Notes: generated by a model not told the origin, from the letters alone. Positions 1 through 9,520 are shown, numbered from the stretch's first letter. The stretch: DNA of 64,000 bases from JAXLYX01 sp046351215 (GCA_046351215.1 JAXLYX010000007.1:1-64000), one strand, 5' to 3'. A program made the numbers and translations.

Positions 1-440
1 AGGCTCATCGCGAGCGCTTCGCTCTCGACGTCCTCGGCCTTCGACTCCTCGAGCTTCGAGATCCGGGCGCGGAGGAAGGGCGTGTTCGAGGTCACCTGCT
101 CGAGGCGGATGCGGACGAGCCCCTGGAGGATGAGGCTGTAGTTCCCCGAGCTGTGCTTGAGCGCCTTGAGGACGCGCGCGGCCACGCCGACCGGGTGCAG
201 GTCGTCCTGGCCCGGATCGTCCGTGGACGGATCGCGCTGGGCGAAGATGGCGATGATCGGCTGCTCGAGGCTCTCGATGTCCTCGACGAGCGCCACCGAC
301 TTCTCGCGCCCCACGTCGAACGGAGCGACTGCACCTGGGAAGAGGACCGCGTTCCGGATCGGCAGGATGGGCAGCTCGGAGTCGAGCTCGAGCTCGCTCT
401 CGTCGGGGACCTTCGGGGTCGTCTTCTCGTCGTCGGACAT
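1..440 (-). CDS. lon: Lon protease, N-terminal part (gene runs off the window)
   Basis: The reverse strand from the ATG at 440 reads into a LON substrate-binding domain. The diagnostic stretch LPILPIRNAVLFPGAV lies at residues 23-38, and the frame stays open through 146 codons to the window edge. Lon is an ATP-dependent cytoplasmic serine protease that degrades misfolded and regulatory proteins; its AAA+ and Ser-Lys protease domains would lie outside the window. The first 20 residues are an acidic, probably disordered leader. An AAAGGTG ribosome-binding site sits just before the ATG, and a good sigma-70-like promoter lies about 57 bases upstream. Myxobacteria often carry two Lon paralogs; which one this is cannot be told from the N-terminus. 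Confidence 0.9.
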   Translation of the reverse strand, partial: MSDDEKTTPKVPDESELELDSELPILPIRNAVLFPGAVAPFDVGREKSVALVEDIESLEQPIIAIFAQRDPSTDDPGQDDLHPVGVAARVLKALKHSSGNYSLILQGLVRIRLEQVTSNTPFLRARISKLEESKAEDVESEALAMS

Positions 441-496
441 GGACACCTTTCGTCGGCTCGGCAGCTCCGCACCACTGCCGTCGGCCGACCGATCCG

Positions 497-525
497 ACAA
501 TAGTCACCTGCTTCCCGCGTCGCAA
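497..525 (-). promoter_or_regulatory. Predicted promoter of lon
   Basis: On the minus strand, TTGCGA (525-520) is followed after 17 bases by TATTGT (502-497). The predicted start near 490 gives a leader of about 50 bases, unlike the leaderless promoters seen at many other genes in the window. No heat-shock-type (CIRCE) repeat was seen. Confidence 0.55.
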
Positions 526-569
526 GACCGGCGTCCGGGGGGCAGGGGGGGGCGTCGGCTGGCCTCGGT

Positions 570-3500
570 TCAGTCCACAGGGAAGGCGGGCTCGAGTCGT
601 AGGTCGTCGAACAACACGTGGCCCCAGGCCCCCCCCGCGCGATCGTACGCCTCGATCACGGCGTGCCGTCCTCGATACGGTCGTAGGTCCACGAAGACCC
701 GGCGGAAGGTGGAGGTCCCGACCCCGCAGGAGTGAGTCACCTCCCGGCCGTCGATCAGGAGCCGGACGCCGACCGTCTCGCAGTCGGCTCCCCCCGCCAC
801 GACGAACGAGAGCGCGGGAGCCTCGACCCGGAACGGCGGAGAACGGAGCGTGCCTCTCGCGTCGTCCCCCCGCGCGAACGAGCTCGCGAAACGCAGTCCC
901 CGGTAGCCGGTGACGAGGTGCTGCCCCTCCCGGGTCCGGTCCGCCGGGCCCGGGCCGAAGGCCGCACCGCCGACCTGCCAGCCGCGGTAGGAGCCGCTCT
1001 CGAACGAGCCGACCGCGTCGTCGAACGGGGGAGGGGGACGGCGACCCGGCGCCCGGCAGGCCGCGGGGACGCCTGGCAGAGGCCCCTGGAGCCGCTCGAG
1101 GACCGCGATGAGCTCCGGGTCGGACCCTTCGACGCAGCGGAGTCCCAGGAGGTGCACGCTCGCCGCCTCGACCTCGCCCCGCACGAGATGCCCTCGCGCG
1201 ACGGCCAGTCGAGCCAGGTCACGGAGCGGCTGCCTTCCGACGATGGCCACGAGATCGACCGCTTCCGCCCACCGACGGTTCTCGGCGAGGAAGAGCACGG
1301 CGTCCTCGAGGAGCGCTGCATCCCTGCGGGCCGCTCGGGCCATGCGGGTCGCGGCCGCGTCGCGTTCTCCGTCGTAGGGCGTCGTCCGCCGCCCTCGCAG
1401 GGATTCGGCGTGTCGGCGGTCCCAGGCCCGCCGGGGGTCCAGCCGGACCGAGACGATCGAGAGCTCGAATGCGGACTCCGTCGCACCCGTCCGCAGTCGG
1501 GCGCGGGCAGCACGCGAGAAGCGGTCCGCCAGGAAGCGGAGCGAGAGTCGAGAGACACTTCCGCCATGCTCGGCGAAGCGTCGCGCGCGTTCGGACGTCG
1601 CCGCGGCCAGTTCCGTCGCCCCGTTCGCCTCGAGCGCCAGGGCATGCCGCACGAGGAAGCGGACGTAGTCGTCGACGCGGGCCCTCGCGACGGCGTCGTG
1701 GGTCGTCGCGGCACGGAGGGCGGCCGCTACCGCGAGCGCGGTGGTCCGCGGAGTGGCGCTGCCGAGCGAGAGGGGCGCGAAATCGCGAGCAGAGCGCGAT
1801 GCCGTTTCGTCACGGGCCTCGTCGTGCACGCGGAGGGATCCGAGCTGGGTGACGTGGCCGCCCGTGTCGACGTAGCGCACTCGGAATCGCCCCCGGGGCG
1901 GGCGAACCCAGACCCGAGCGCGAAGGACTTCGCTCGGACCGAAATCCGTAGCCCCGATCCGCGATGCGAGTGGGATCACCGCACGGCTCGCGACCACGCG
2001 ATCGCCCTCCGTCACGATTTCGAGTCGGCCGCGGGCCGTCGTGCGGGCGGGGCCGGCGATCCCGAGCTCGACGACGAGGGGATCGCCGGGCTCGAATGCG
2101 TCCCCCGAGAGCGTCGCGCCGACGAGCGATCCCGGCGCGCGGGGGCCGCGCCCTGGCACGACGTGCGCCAGCTCGGGGGCGGGCGATGCGACGAGATCGC
2201 GGCGCACGTAGTTGAATGCGGCGTCCACGAGGCCCCCTGGAGACGAGCTCGGCAGTCTCGTGTACGCCGCAGCGAAGAACGGCGCTTCGAGCAGGCGCGT
2301 ATGCGTCGTCCACGCTCCGTGCAGATGGACGAAGGTCGGTGCCCGTTCTCCGAAGATCGACTCGCGGACGTGACCCTGGCGGTTCGGGTACGCCCGCGCC
2401 ACGGGAACGTCGGCGAGGCCGAAATGGTCGAGGATATCGATGCGGCGTCGGTAGGACGTGCCCCCGATGTCGGCGTCGAGAAGGAGCGGACGCTCGTCGA
2501 CGCCGAGCGAGGCAGCGAATTGTTCGAAGTACTGCGAACGCAGCGTGACGTCGTGGAACGAGAGCGTGGAATGCACGGTCGCGATGCGCGACCGCACGGT
2601 GAAGCCCTCGAGCGAGTAGGCGACGAGTCCGAGGACGGCGAGCGCCCCGACGACCGCTCCGACGCGCTCCGAGCGAGGTCCGATGCACGAGAGCAGCGCC
2701 TCCGGAAGCCGCGAAAGGCCGATGGTCGCGGCCACGAGGAAGAGGGGCGCCCCGAAGGTGAGGAATCTGTGCTGCTCCATCCAATCGCCGTGCGAATAGA
2801 TGGGAAGCGCGAAGAACACGACGCTCGAGAGGAAGAGCGCTCCGCGGACGACCCCGCCACGACGGGCCCCGAGCACGAGCGGCACGCACGCCGCCACGGG
2901 CACGAGTCTCCCCGCCTTCACGAACTCGCCGACGTAGGCGAATCCCGGGTTCTTGGCCGGGTCGAAGAGATGGGAGCCGACGGAGAGGCCTCCCTGCTTG
3001 GCGTAGAAGGAATTGGGGACCGGCCACGCGTAGTAGAGCATCCGGAAGACGGTCAGACCGACCATCGGTGCCGCGGCGAAGGCGAGCCAGAGGAGGTCCT
3101 GGCGTCGCAGCCGTCGCTCCGAGACCGTGCGGAGGAGCTTCGGTATGCCGAACGCGGCCGCATAGAGCCCGACGTCGGGGCGCGCCATGAAGCCGAGGGC
3201 GAGGAGGAGGCCGCTCCACGGTCTGCGAGACGCGTCCCCTTCCTCGTGGTCGAGGGCCAGGACGGCGGCGACGAGGAGCATCGCGACGAGCCCGTTCTCG
3301 AGTCCGGCGACCGACCACAGCGCGTAGCTCGGAAGCGAAGCGAGGAGTGCGGGGGCGAAGGCATCGACGAGTCGTGGTGCCCGCCTCTCGAGTCGCGAAG
3401 GGAGGAAGCCGATGCCGATCGCGGCGAGCGAGGCGAATGCGATGCCGAGGACCTTCGACGCGAGCTCGACGTCGAGGTGAAGCCATGCGAACGGGGCGAG

Positions 3501-3764
3501 CAGCAGGCACCAGAGGAGGTTCGTCGCCGCCTCCACGCGTTCGGCGCCCGGATACAGATCGAGCTCCCCGGATTCCGCCAGAGTCCGCGCGTAGGCGAAG
3601 CTGACCCCCGCATCGTCGACGGTGAAGTCGACGTGGCGCCCCGCCTGGACTCCGAGCCAGGCGATCGCAGCGACCATGGCCAATGCGAAGGCCCGCGAGA
3701 CCCCCGCATGGCGACAGCCCGGAGTCGTGGCTGGATCGTGGCTGGTGGGTTCCGGCGCGCTCAT
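570..3764 (-). CDS. GT-C-like membrane glycosyltransferase with C-terminal beta-rich module
   Basis: This 1064-residue protein starts with about 50 residues leading into a first transmembrane helix. A loop with FTVDDAGVSFAYAR and, about 20 residues on, RVEAATNLLW follows, a pattern typical of integral membrane GT-C transferases that use polyprenyl-phosphate sugars. About ten hydrophobic segments fill residues 20-450. A large soluble part follows, ending in a beta-rich module at about residues 912-1060 (SPPFRVEAP ... LLIDGREV ... WGHVLFDDL). That module is clearly homologous to the end of the SGNH protein at 6522-8030. The ATG at 3764 overlaps the stop of the sulfatase-fold gene (ATGA), so the two are translationally coupled. 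An upstream extension of the frame is open but has no support. The donor and acceptor sugars are unknown; the glycosyltransferase assignment is by topology and the acidic loop. Confidence 0.65.
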   Translation of the reverse strand: MSAPEPTSHDPATTPGCRHAGVSRAFALAMVAAIAWLGVQAGRHVDFTVDDAGVSFAYARTLAESGELDLYPGAERVEAATNLLWCLLLAPFAWLHLDVELASKVLGIAFASLAAIGIGFLPSRLERRAPRLVDAFAPALLASLPSYALWSVAGLENGLVAMLLVAAVLALDHEEGDASRRPWSGLLLALGFMARPDVGLYAAAFGIPKLLRTVSERRLRRQDLLWLAFAAAPMVGLTVFRMLYYAWPVPNSFYAKQGGLSVGSHLFDPAKNPGFAYVGEFVKAGRLVPVAACVPLVLGARRGGVVRGALFLSSVVFFALPIYSHGDWMEQHRFLTFGAPLFLVAATIGLSRLPEALLSCIGPRSERVGAVVGALAVLGLVAYSLEGFTVRSRIATVHSTLSFHDVTLRSQYFEQFAASLGVDERPLLLDADIGGTSYRRRIDILDHFGLADVPVARAYPNRQGHVRESIFGERAPTFVHLHGAWTTHTRLLEAPFFAAAYTRLPSSSPGGLVDAAFNYVRRDLVASPAPELAHVVPGRGPRAPGSLVGATLSGDAFEPGDPLVVELGIAGPARTTARGRLEIVTEGDRVVASRAVIPLASRIGATDFGPSEVLRARVWVRPPRGRFRVRYVDTGGHVTQLGSLRVHDEARDETASRSARDFAPLSLGSATPRTTALAVAAALRAATTHDAVARARVDDYVRFLVRHALALEANGATELAAATSERARRFAEHGGSVSRLSLRFLADRFSRAARARLRTGATESAFELSIVSVRLDPRRAWDRRHAESLRGRRTTPYDGERDAAATRMARAARRDAALLEDAVLFLAENRRWAEAVDLVAIVGRQPLRDLARLAVARGHLVRGEVEAASVHLLGLRCVEGSDPELIAVLERLQGPLPGVPAACRAPGRRPPPPFDDAVGSFESGSYRGWQVGGAAFGPGPADRTREGQHLVTGYRGLRFASSFARGDDARGTLRSPPFRVEAPALSFVVAGGADCETVGVRLLIDGREVTHSCGVGTSTFRRVFVDLRPYRGRHAVIEAYDRAGGAWGHVLFDDLRLEPAFPVD

Positions 3765-6427
3765 TCGATCGCGAGCTCGAACAGATCGATTTGCGTTCCC
3801 ACCGTCCCGCCCGTCTCGGCCGCGACCGGATTGCCGCGGTCGAGCAGTCGGAGCGCGTAGCGGATGCGGAGCGGAGCGGGCATGTCGGGTGGCACGGTCA
3901 TCACCACCGTATCCCGGATGATCTGGCCGGGCAGCCATCGCTGTGTTCGATACGCGCCATTGACCGGGAAGTGGCCGAGGCGGAAATCCGGGCGCATGCC
4001 GAAGCCGTACGGTGGGTCCGGAATCACGTCGACGTAGAGGTCCTGGAGAGTCGCGGACTCGGCCCGGAAGTAGAGCGAGAAGCGCACCTGCCGTCCCCGT
4101 TCCACCAGCGGGGTCGTGAGATCGTGGCCGAGGAAGGCGATGGATCCGGCGAAGCGGGTCGGTGTCGCCCGGATCGAGCGCGGCGGCATGGAGCTCGTGA
4201 TCGCGTCGCGGATCTGGGCCTCGCGATCGAAGATGCCGTGATGGGTCGTGTGGATGAAGCGACGGAGCGTCCGCAGCAGATCCGCTGCCCGGCCTCGATC
4301 GACGTCGGAGCGATCGACGAGCTCGTGGGGATCGTGGGCGAGGTCGAACAGCTGGAATCGATTCGACTGGGGGAAGTAGACGAGCTTCTCGTCCGCGCGG
4401 CGGATCATGCGCATGTCCGAAGGAAATGCCCCGTCGGGTACGACCTCGGCGAAGAGCGGGCGGGCGTCGCGAGGGCGGGTCTCCCCGACCAGGTACGGGA
4501 CGAGGCTCTGCGCGGCGAGCGGTGCCGGGAAACGGGCGCCGACGACGTTCGCGACCGTCGGTGCCACGTCGAAGAGACCGACCGGGACGTCGACCTCCCG
4601 ATGACCGACGCCGGGCGCGGCGACGACGAGCACGCTCCCGATCTGTTCTTCGTAGACGCTCGATCCGTGCTCGAAGTACCCGTGCTCGCCCAGGGCCTCG
4701 CCGTGGTCGGAGGCGAGGATCACGACCGTGTTGCCGCGCAGGCCGGATTCGCGGAGGAAGCGGAAGAGGCGGCCGAGCTCCCTGTCGACGAAGGCGACCT
4801 CGGCGTCGTAGGCGCCCTCGTCGTCGTCGCCGAAGGGCGAACGTCGACGATCCCAGAGGCGCGGCTCGTGGACGCTGAAGAGGTGCACCCACTCGACGAA
4901 GGGCGTCCGTGCCGCGACCATCGCTCGCATGCGCTCGATGGCCCAGTCGACGACCTCGCCCCGAGGGGGCTTGTACTCGGTCGAAGCGCGGACCTCGTCG
5001 AAGCCCTGGAAGAGACCCGGAACGGAGCTGAAGTAGCGCGTCCCGACGTCGGCCGTGGCTCGGTAGCGCGGGGGCAGGATCTCGGCGAAGGTCGTCGCCG
5101 AGTCCGAGATCGACGGGAAGACGTTCTCGGGGCCGAAGGGAATCTGCGTCGGGTACATGCCCGTCAGCAGCGCCGGTATCGATCGGACCGAGCGCGGTGC
5201 CTGGGCCGAGGCGTGACGGAAGACCACGGCCTCTCGGCAGAAGGCGTCGATGTTCGGGCTGGTCGGCCGCTCTCGGTAGCCGTAGCAGCCGAGTCGATCC
5301 GGGCGGAGCGTGTCGACCGTGACGAGCAGGACGTTCGGCTCCCGCAGACCGGAGAGCGGGTAGGGGCCGGGACGCCCGTCGCCGAGCACGTCGTAGGACC
5401 CCGTGCCATCACCGTCGAAGCAGTCGCAGTCGACACCGTCCCCCTTGCGATCGAACGCATCCGGATGGACGTCCGCCCGGCGATCGTCGCAATCGCCCCC
5501 TCCGAAGAAGCTCGAGTACCCGTCGCCGTCGCGGTCGGAGACACGCCGCAGGGCTCGGAGGGAGAGGCTGGCGGCACGCGACCAGTCCTCGATCAACGTC
5601 CGCTGGCTCTGCATCCGGCCGTAGCCGAGGCCCGAGAAGGCGATCGAGAGCACGGCGATCGAGAGCACGGTGCCGATGGTGCGGAACGGCGTCCGCGTTC
5701 CCGACTCGAGACGGGCCTGCCGAGCGATGGATGCGCCGTGCGCGAGGGCCCCGGCTGCGAGGCCGGCCGCGTAGAAGCCGTCGACGGCGCGCAGCGTCTC
5801 GGCGAGCGAGGACGACGAGCGCTGGACGAATGCGACGGCGGGGACGGCGACGAGGGCGATCGAGACGATGGGTCGTGCGAGGAGGGGTACCCGATCCACG
5901 ACGCGTTCGAATGCGGGCGCGATCGTCCGGTGGACCAGCGCGAAGATCGTGGCGGCTCCGAGGGCCGCCGCGCCGACCAGCCAGCCGAGGTTCGCGGGGC
6001 GATGGATGACGGGGTGGAGGGCGAGGAGGATCCGGTGGACGGTCGCGACGTACGCGGTCCCGAGCAGTGCGGCGAGGATGGCGAATCCGACTCCCTCGGG
6101 TGCGCGCAGAAGCCACGCTTGGGGGGCGAGGTAGGCTCGGAACGCCGCACGCACGGTGAGGGGGGGGCGCGTCAGCGCGTCGAGGGCGCCGATGGCGAGC
6201 CCGATCCCGACTCCCCAGGGGACGAGCAGGGCGAGGTCGCAGGTGATCGAGAGGAGGAGCGCGAAGCCGTGCGGGCGGGCTTCGCGGGCACGCCCGAGGG
6301 CGAAGGCCAGGTCGACCAGGCTGCAGCCGAGCGCGGCCGCGAGGCCGGCGACCGCGTGGGCGCCGAGCGCACGTCCGGCCCGCTGGAACCGCTCGACGGT
6401 GGCTGCCTGGAACCGTCCCCGGGGCAT
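3761..6427 (-). CDS. Membrane sulfatase-fold protein with MopE-type metal-binding segment
   Basis: The 888-residue protein has an N-terminal polytopic membrane half (about residues 1-280). Next comes a short Asp/Cys-rich segment at about 297-342 (DRDGDGYSS, GGGDCDD, DCDCFDGDG) matching the MopE-type metal-binding pattern. An alkaline-phosphatase/sulfatase-fold domain follows from about 360 (NVLLVTVDTLRPDRLGCYGY, later SDHGEALGEHGYFEHGSSVY). At the nucleophile site the sequence is APRSVRSIPALLTG, so the usual C/S-x-P-x-R signature of formylglycine sulfatases is absent. It may therefore act as a phospho- or phosphoglycerol-transferase-like enzyme or a formylglycine-independent hydrolase. The ATG at 6427 is preferred because a promoter ends 8 bases before it; a GTG at 6445 falls inside the promoter spacer. 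It overlaps the next gene by ATGA. Likely role: modifying a surface glycan on the outer face of the inner membrane. Confidence 0.75.
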   Translation of the reverse strand: MPRGRFQAATVERFQRAGRALGAHAVAGLAAALGCSLVDLAFALGRAREARPHGFALLLSITCDLALLVPWGVGIGLAIGALDALTRPPLTVRAAFRAYLAPQAWLLRAPEGVGFAILAALLGTAYVATVHRILLALHPVIHRPANLGWLVGAAALGAATIFALVHRTIAPAFERVVDRVPLLARPIVSIALVAVPAVAFVQRSSSSLAETLRAVDGFYAAGLAAGALAHGASIARQARLESGTRTPFRTIGTVLSIAVLSIAFSGLGYGRMQSQRTLIEDWSRAASLSLRALRRVSDRDGDGYSSFFGGGDCDDRRADVHPDAFDRKGDGVDCDCFDGDGTGSYDVLGDGRPGPYPLSGLREPNVLLVTVDTLRPDRLGCYGYRERPTSPNIDAFCREAVVFRHASAQAPRSVRSIPALLTGMYPTQIPFGPENVFPSISDSATTFAEILPPRYRATADVGTRYFSSVPGLFQGFDEVRASTEYKPPRGEVVDWAIERMRAMVAARTPFVEWVHLFSVHEPRLWDRRRSPFGDDDEGAYDAEVAFVDRELGRLFRFLRESGLRGNTVVILASDHGEALGEHGYFEHGSSVYEEQIGSVLVVAAPGVGHREVDVPVGLFDVAPTVANVVGARFPAPLAAQSLVPYLVGETRPRDARPLFAEVVPDGAFPSDMRMIRRADEKLVYFPQSNRFQLFDLAHDPHELVDRSDVDRGRAADLLRTLRRFIHTTHHGIFDREAQIRDAITSSMPPRSIRATPTRFAGSIAFLGHDLTTPLVERGRQVRFSLYFRAESATLQDLYVDVIPDPPYGFGMRPDFRLGHFPVNGAYRTQRWLPGQIIRDTVVMTVPPDMPAPLRIRYALRLLDRGNPVAAETGGTVGTQIDLFELAIE

Positions 6428-6435
6428 GGCCGCCG

Positions 6436-6464
6436 TACCTAACACACGCCCCCCCGCGGGCCAA
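6436..6464 (-). promoter_or_regulatory. Predicted promoter of the sulfatase-fold/GT operon, nearly leaderless
   Basis: On the minus strand, TTGGCC (6464-6459), 17 bases, TAGGTA (6441-6436), then 8 bases to the ATG at 6427. The predicted transcription start falls within two bases of the start codon. Confidence 0.5.
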
Positions 6465-6521
6465 GCGGCGCGGGCCGCACATCCACTCGAGGCGGCGAGG
6501 CTGGCTCCTCGACGGATGCGC

Positions 6522-8030
6522 TCAGCGGCAGGTGGCCACGTCGTCGACGTGGAGGTGGCCCCAGGGACTCGTGGATTCGTCGACGATGCGTAGGACGGCG
6601 GTGCGTCCGGTGGCCGACGTCACGTCGAGCGTGGTGGGCGCGAGCCGTTCGTCGTCCCGTCCCCGTGCCCTGGCCACGACCCGCCCGTCGACGACGATCT
6701 CGGCCCGTACCGCCGAGGCCGAACCTCCCCCGATGCGCAGTCGGATCTTCGTGCCTCGGACCACGAAGGGGGGAGAGGTCATCGAGCCCCGGGGGCCGTC
6801 GACATCGCCCGGCCGGGCCGTGGTCAGGAACCACCCTCCCTCGAAACCGAACGCGGGATTCCCGGGGCGATGGGCTGCCTGCGTGCGCACGCTCGCGCGG
6901 TCGAGCCCCTCGATCGCGAAGCCGTTCAGGTCGCGCTCGAAGTCGAAGAGCCGGCGACATCCCTCGGGCAGCGCCGTTCGCGGCCCGCCGAAGCGCGGGA
7001 CCAGGTAGCGACGAGCGAGATAGGCGGAGACACGCCCTGCGCCTCCTCCCGAGAGGTGGTCGCCGTCGACGAAATCGTCGTCCTCGAGCACGGGCGGGCG
7101 ACGGAGGTCGACGTACTCGGCCCCGTATCGGGCCGAAACGCGGCGCACATACGCACGATGGTCGGGGTAGATGCTCCCGGGGCCGGCCGACCGCTCGACC
7201 GCGCTCGAGGAGAACGTGTCGACGACGATCGTCGCGATCCCACGTCGCCGGAGGAGGCGGAGAGCGAGCTCGAAGTAGCCCTGGTGCTCGTTCCCGAAGC
7301 GGGCGCCCGGTCGGGCCAGCTCGTCCTCGTAGCCTTCGGCCCGCACGGCGGCCCGCTGGCGCTGGACCGCGGGGGCCACCGGAGGTAGCGCGACGAAGCC
7401 GCGAACGCCCGTGGAGGCGGGTGCGCCCGGCGCGGCGCCGTGCAGGAGGATCTCGAGCAGGCGTGGCCGGAACCGGACCGCGAAGAACGTCCGCGCGGCG
7501 ACGATGTCGGCTGCATCGTCGATCGATGCCCCGGCTTCGAGCGCCTCGGGGACGTCGCGGACGCGGTAGACGGTGTGGAGCGACTCCCTCGCGAGATTCC
7601 GATCGATGCGCGATCCGAACATGTAGGGCGAGATCCCCATCACCACGACGCGGGGCGGGCGCGGGGTATCGAGCGCCCGGAGGATCATCGCGAGCTGCGC
7701 CATCGGCGGGGCTCCCGAGAGCGCCGCGTCGTACGCCGTGACATGGCGACCGGATTCGGCCTCGACGACGCGCTCGATCACGGTCGGGTCGATCCCGTGC
7801 AGGAACCTCGAGTCTCCGGTGAAGAGCACGTCGATGGCTCGGAGCGAGCCCATCTCCGAGGCTTTGGCGGCGTAGAGAGACTCGGCAGCGATGCCCCGGC
7901 CGACGGCGCTCGTGCGCAGACCGAGCTCCGCACCGAGGATCACCAGGACGAGCGTACCGACCGTGACGAGCCACGCCTGGCGGTCGGTGGACGGCGGCTC
8001 CGTCGAGGGGATGACGCGAGGCTCGTTCAA
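6522..8030 (-). CDS. SGNH/GDSL-type MBOAT partner with C-terminal beta-rich module
   Basis: The 502-residue protein has one N-terminal signal anchor (WLVTVGTLVLVILGAELGL, about residues 20-40). The extracytoplasmic domain carries the SGNH block I LFTGDSRFLHGIDP near residue 70 and a block V-like VDGDHLSGGGA near 320, giving candidate Ser and Asp/His catalytic residues. It lies 13 bases after the MBOAT gene, the usual arrangement of AlgI/AlgJ-like O-acetylation pairs, in which the SGNH protein transfers the acyl group to a polysaccharide. From about residue 356 it ends in a beta-rich module (SPPFVVRGTKI, EIVVDGRVV, SPWGHLHVDDV) shared with the glycosyltransferase at 570-3764. The module may bind carbohydrate. 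The acetylation role is inferred from context. Confidence 0.72.
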   Translation of the reverse strand: MNEPRVIPSTEPPSTDRQAWLVTVGTLVLVILGAELGLRTSAVGRGIAAESLYAAKASEMGSLRAIDVLFTGDSRFLHGIDPTVIERVVEAESGRHVTAYDAALSGAPPMAQLAMILRALDTPRPPRVVVMGISPYMFGSRIDRNLARESLHTVYRVRDVPEALEAGASIDDAADIVAARTFFAVRFRPRLLEILLHGAAPGAPASTGVRGFVALPPVAPAVQRQRAAVRAEGYEDELARPGARFGNEHQGYFELALRLLRRRGIATIVVDTFSSSAVERSAGPGSIYPDHRAYVRRVSARYGAEYVDLRRPPVLEDDDFVDGDHLSGGGAGRVSAYLARRYLVPRFGGPRTALPEGCRRLFDFERDLNGFAIEGLDRASVRTQAAHRPGNPAFGFEGGWFLTTARPGDVDGPRGSMTSPPFVVRGTKIRLRIGGGSASAVRAEIVVDGRVVARARGRDDERLAPTTLDVTSATGRTAVLRIVDESTSPWGHLHVDDVATCR

Positions 8031-8043
8031 GACGCTCTCCGGC

Positions 8044-9483
8044 TCAGAACTGGAAGTAGATGAACGTCGCTCGCGTTTCCGCGAAGAGGTAGGTGATGGC
8101 GAGCATCGCGCCGAAGAGCAGCCCGCGGGCGCTCGCCGGCAGACCGGCGTGCGAGCGGAGCCCGACGCGGCGGCTTCCGAGAGCGTGGACGATCACGAGG
8201 AGCGCGAGGAGCCGGCACGCGGCCGTCATCGGGGGGGCGAGCGTCGCGAGCATGTGCGGTCCGATGGAGGGCTGCGGGGCGAAGAGCCGTCCGAAGACCC
8301 GGCCTGCCGCCGTGACGTCCGGAGCCCGGAAGAAGACCCAGAGCAGAACGACCGCGAGCTGCGTGGCGCCCCATCCGATGACCCGCCACGGCAGGCTCCG
8401 ACGCACGGCGTTCGCGTAGGGAACGCGCGGAGCCACGAGCTCGTCCCAGACCTTGTGCAGCCCGAGGAGGGCACCGTGGGCGGCGCCCCAGAGCACGAAG
8501 GTCCAGTTGGCTCCGTGCCAGAGACCTCCGAGCAGCATCGTGAGGAAGAGGTTCCTGTACCTGCGTAGGCGGCCTCCCCGGTTGCCTCCGAGCGGGACGT
8601 AGAGATAGTCGCGGAGCCAGCGCGAGAGCGTCATGTGCCAGCGCCGCCAGAAGTCCGTGATGCTGGACGCGAGGTATGGGTAGTCGAAATTGTCGGGGAG
8701 GCGGTAGCCGAGCATCTGCGACGAGCCGCGCGCGATGTCCGTGTAGCCGCTGAAGTCGCAGAAGATCTGACCCGCATAGGCGAGGACGCCGATCCACGCG
8801 GACATCGTCGAATGCGAGCCGGGCGAAGCGAAGACGGCGTCCGCGGCTTCCGCCAGTCGGTCGGCGATCACCATCTTCTTCAGCAGGCCGACCAGGACGA
8901 GGAAGATGCCTTCGCTGAACACCTCCCCGTCGAACTCGATGTCGTGCCTCAGCGCGGGGAGGAGCTCGTGTGCGCGCACGATCGGACCTGCGACGAGGTG
9001 CGGGTAGTAGCCGACGTACAGCGCGAACCTCGCGAGCGAACGCTCGGCGGCTTCGCCGCGATAGACGTCGACGACATAGCTCAGCACCTCGAAGGTGTAG
9101 AACGAGATGCCGAGGGGAAGGACGACGTCGAGCCGCGGCACGGAGAGGCGACCGTCGTAGACGGACGACGCCAGCGCCCTGGCCTGATCGAGCAGGAAGT
9201 CGGCGTACTTGAAGTACGAGAGCGTGCCGAGCAGCGCCACGATCGAGGCCGCGAGGACCGCCTTGCGGGCCCGAGCCGAGTCGACGCGTTCGAGGGCGAG
9301 GCCCGTGCCCCAGCCGAGCAGGGTGAGGCCACCGATCAGCAGGCCGTAGCGCGGTCCCCACGTGAGATAGAAGGCGTAGCTCGCGAGCAGCAGGAGGGCT
9401 CCCACGAGCCGCCGAGGGACCACCCATCGGAGCAGCACCACGGCGAGGTGGAAGAAGAAGAACGTGGCACTCGTGAAGGCCAT
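8044..9483 (-). CDS. MBOAT family membrane O-acyltransferase (AlgI-like)
   Basis: This 479-residue polytopic membrane protein carries the MBOAT signatures RRWHMTLSRWLRDYLYVPLG and, further on, WHGANWTFVLWGAAHG with the catalytic-type histidine. Members such as AlgI and PatA move acyl groups, usually acetyl, across the inner membrane for O-acylation of polysaccharides or peptidoglycan. The length matches the AlgI family. The SGNH partner follows 13 bases downstream and a GT-C transferase lies upstream, so an extracellular glycan is the probable substrate. There is a -10-like box 9 bases before the ATG. Confidence 0.92.
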   Translation of the reverse strand: MAFTSATFFFFHLAVVLLRWVVPRRLVGALLLLASYAFYLTWGPRYGLLIGGLTLLGWGTGLALERVDSARARKAVLAASIVALLGTLSYFKYADFLLDQARALASSVYDGRLSVPRLDVVLPLGISFYTFEVLSYVVDVYRGEAAERSLARFALYVGYYPHLVAGPIVRAHELLPALRHDIEFDGEVFSEGIFLVLVGLLKKMVIADRLAEAADAVFASPGSHSTMSAWIGVLAYAGQIFCDFSGYTDIARGSSQMLGYRLPDNFDYPYLASSITDFWRRWHMTLSRWLRDYLYVPLGGNRGGRLRRYRNLFLTMLLGGLWHGANWTFVLWGAAHGALLGLHKVWDELVAPRVPYANAVRRSLPWRVIGWGATQLAVVLLWVFFRAPDVTAAGRVFGRLFAPQPSIGPHMLATLAPPMTAACRLLALLVIVHALGSRRVGLRSHAGLPASARGLLFGAMLAITYLFAETRATFIYFQF

Positions 9484-9492
9484 GCGCGGCGG

Positions 9493-9498
9493 AGTGTA
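9493..9498 (-). promoter_or_regulatory. Predicted -10 box of the MBOAT gene
   Basis: TACACT on the minus strand, 9 bases before the ATG at 9483, within an extended TGATACACT context. No convincing -35 box was seen. It fits the leaderless pattern common in this window. Confidence 0.4.
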
Positions 9499-9520
9499 TC
9501 ACCCGAGACGGGAGGGCTCG

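Noticed and set aside
732..3860. A 1042-codon plus-strand open frame opposite the GT-C-like gene
   Set aside because: It is Arg/Glu/Gly-rich, highly charged and without motifs; the minus strand shows membrane helices and a recognisable C-terminal module.
3765..4892. N-terminal extension of the GT-C-like protein into the sulfatase-fold gene
   Set aside because: The extension is Arg/Pro-rich, overlaps the true sulfatase-fold frame and would make the ATGA coupling at 3761-3764 meaningless.
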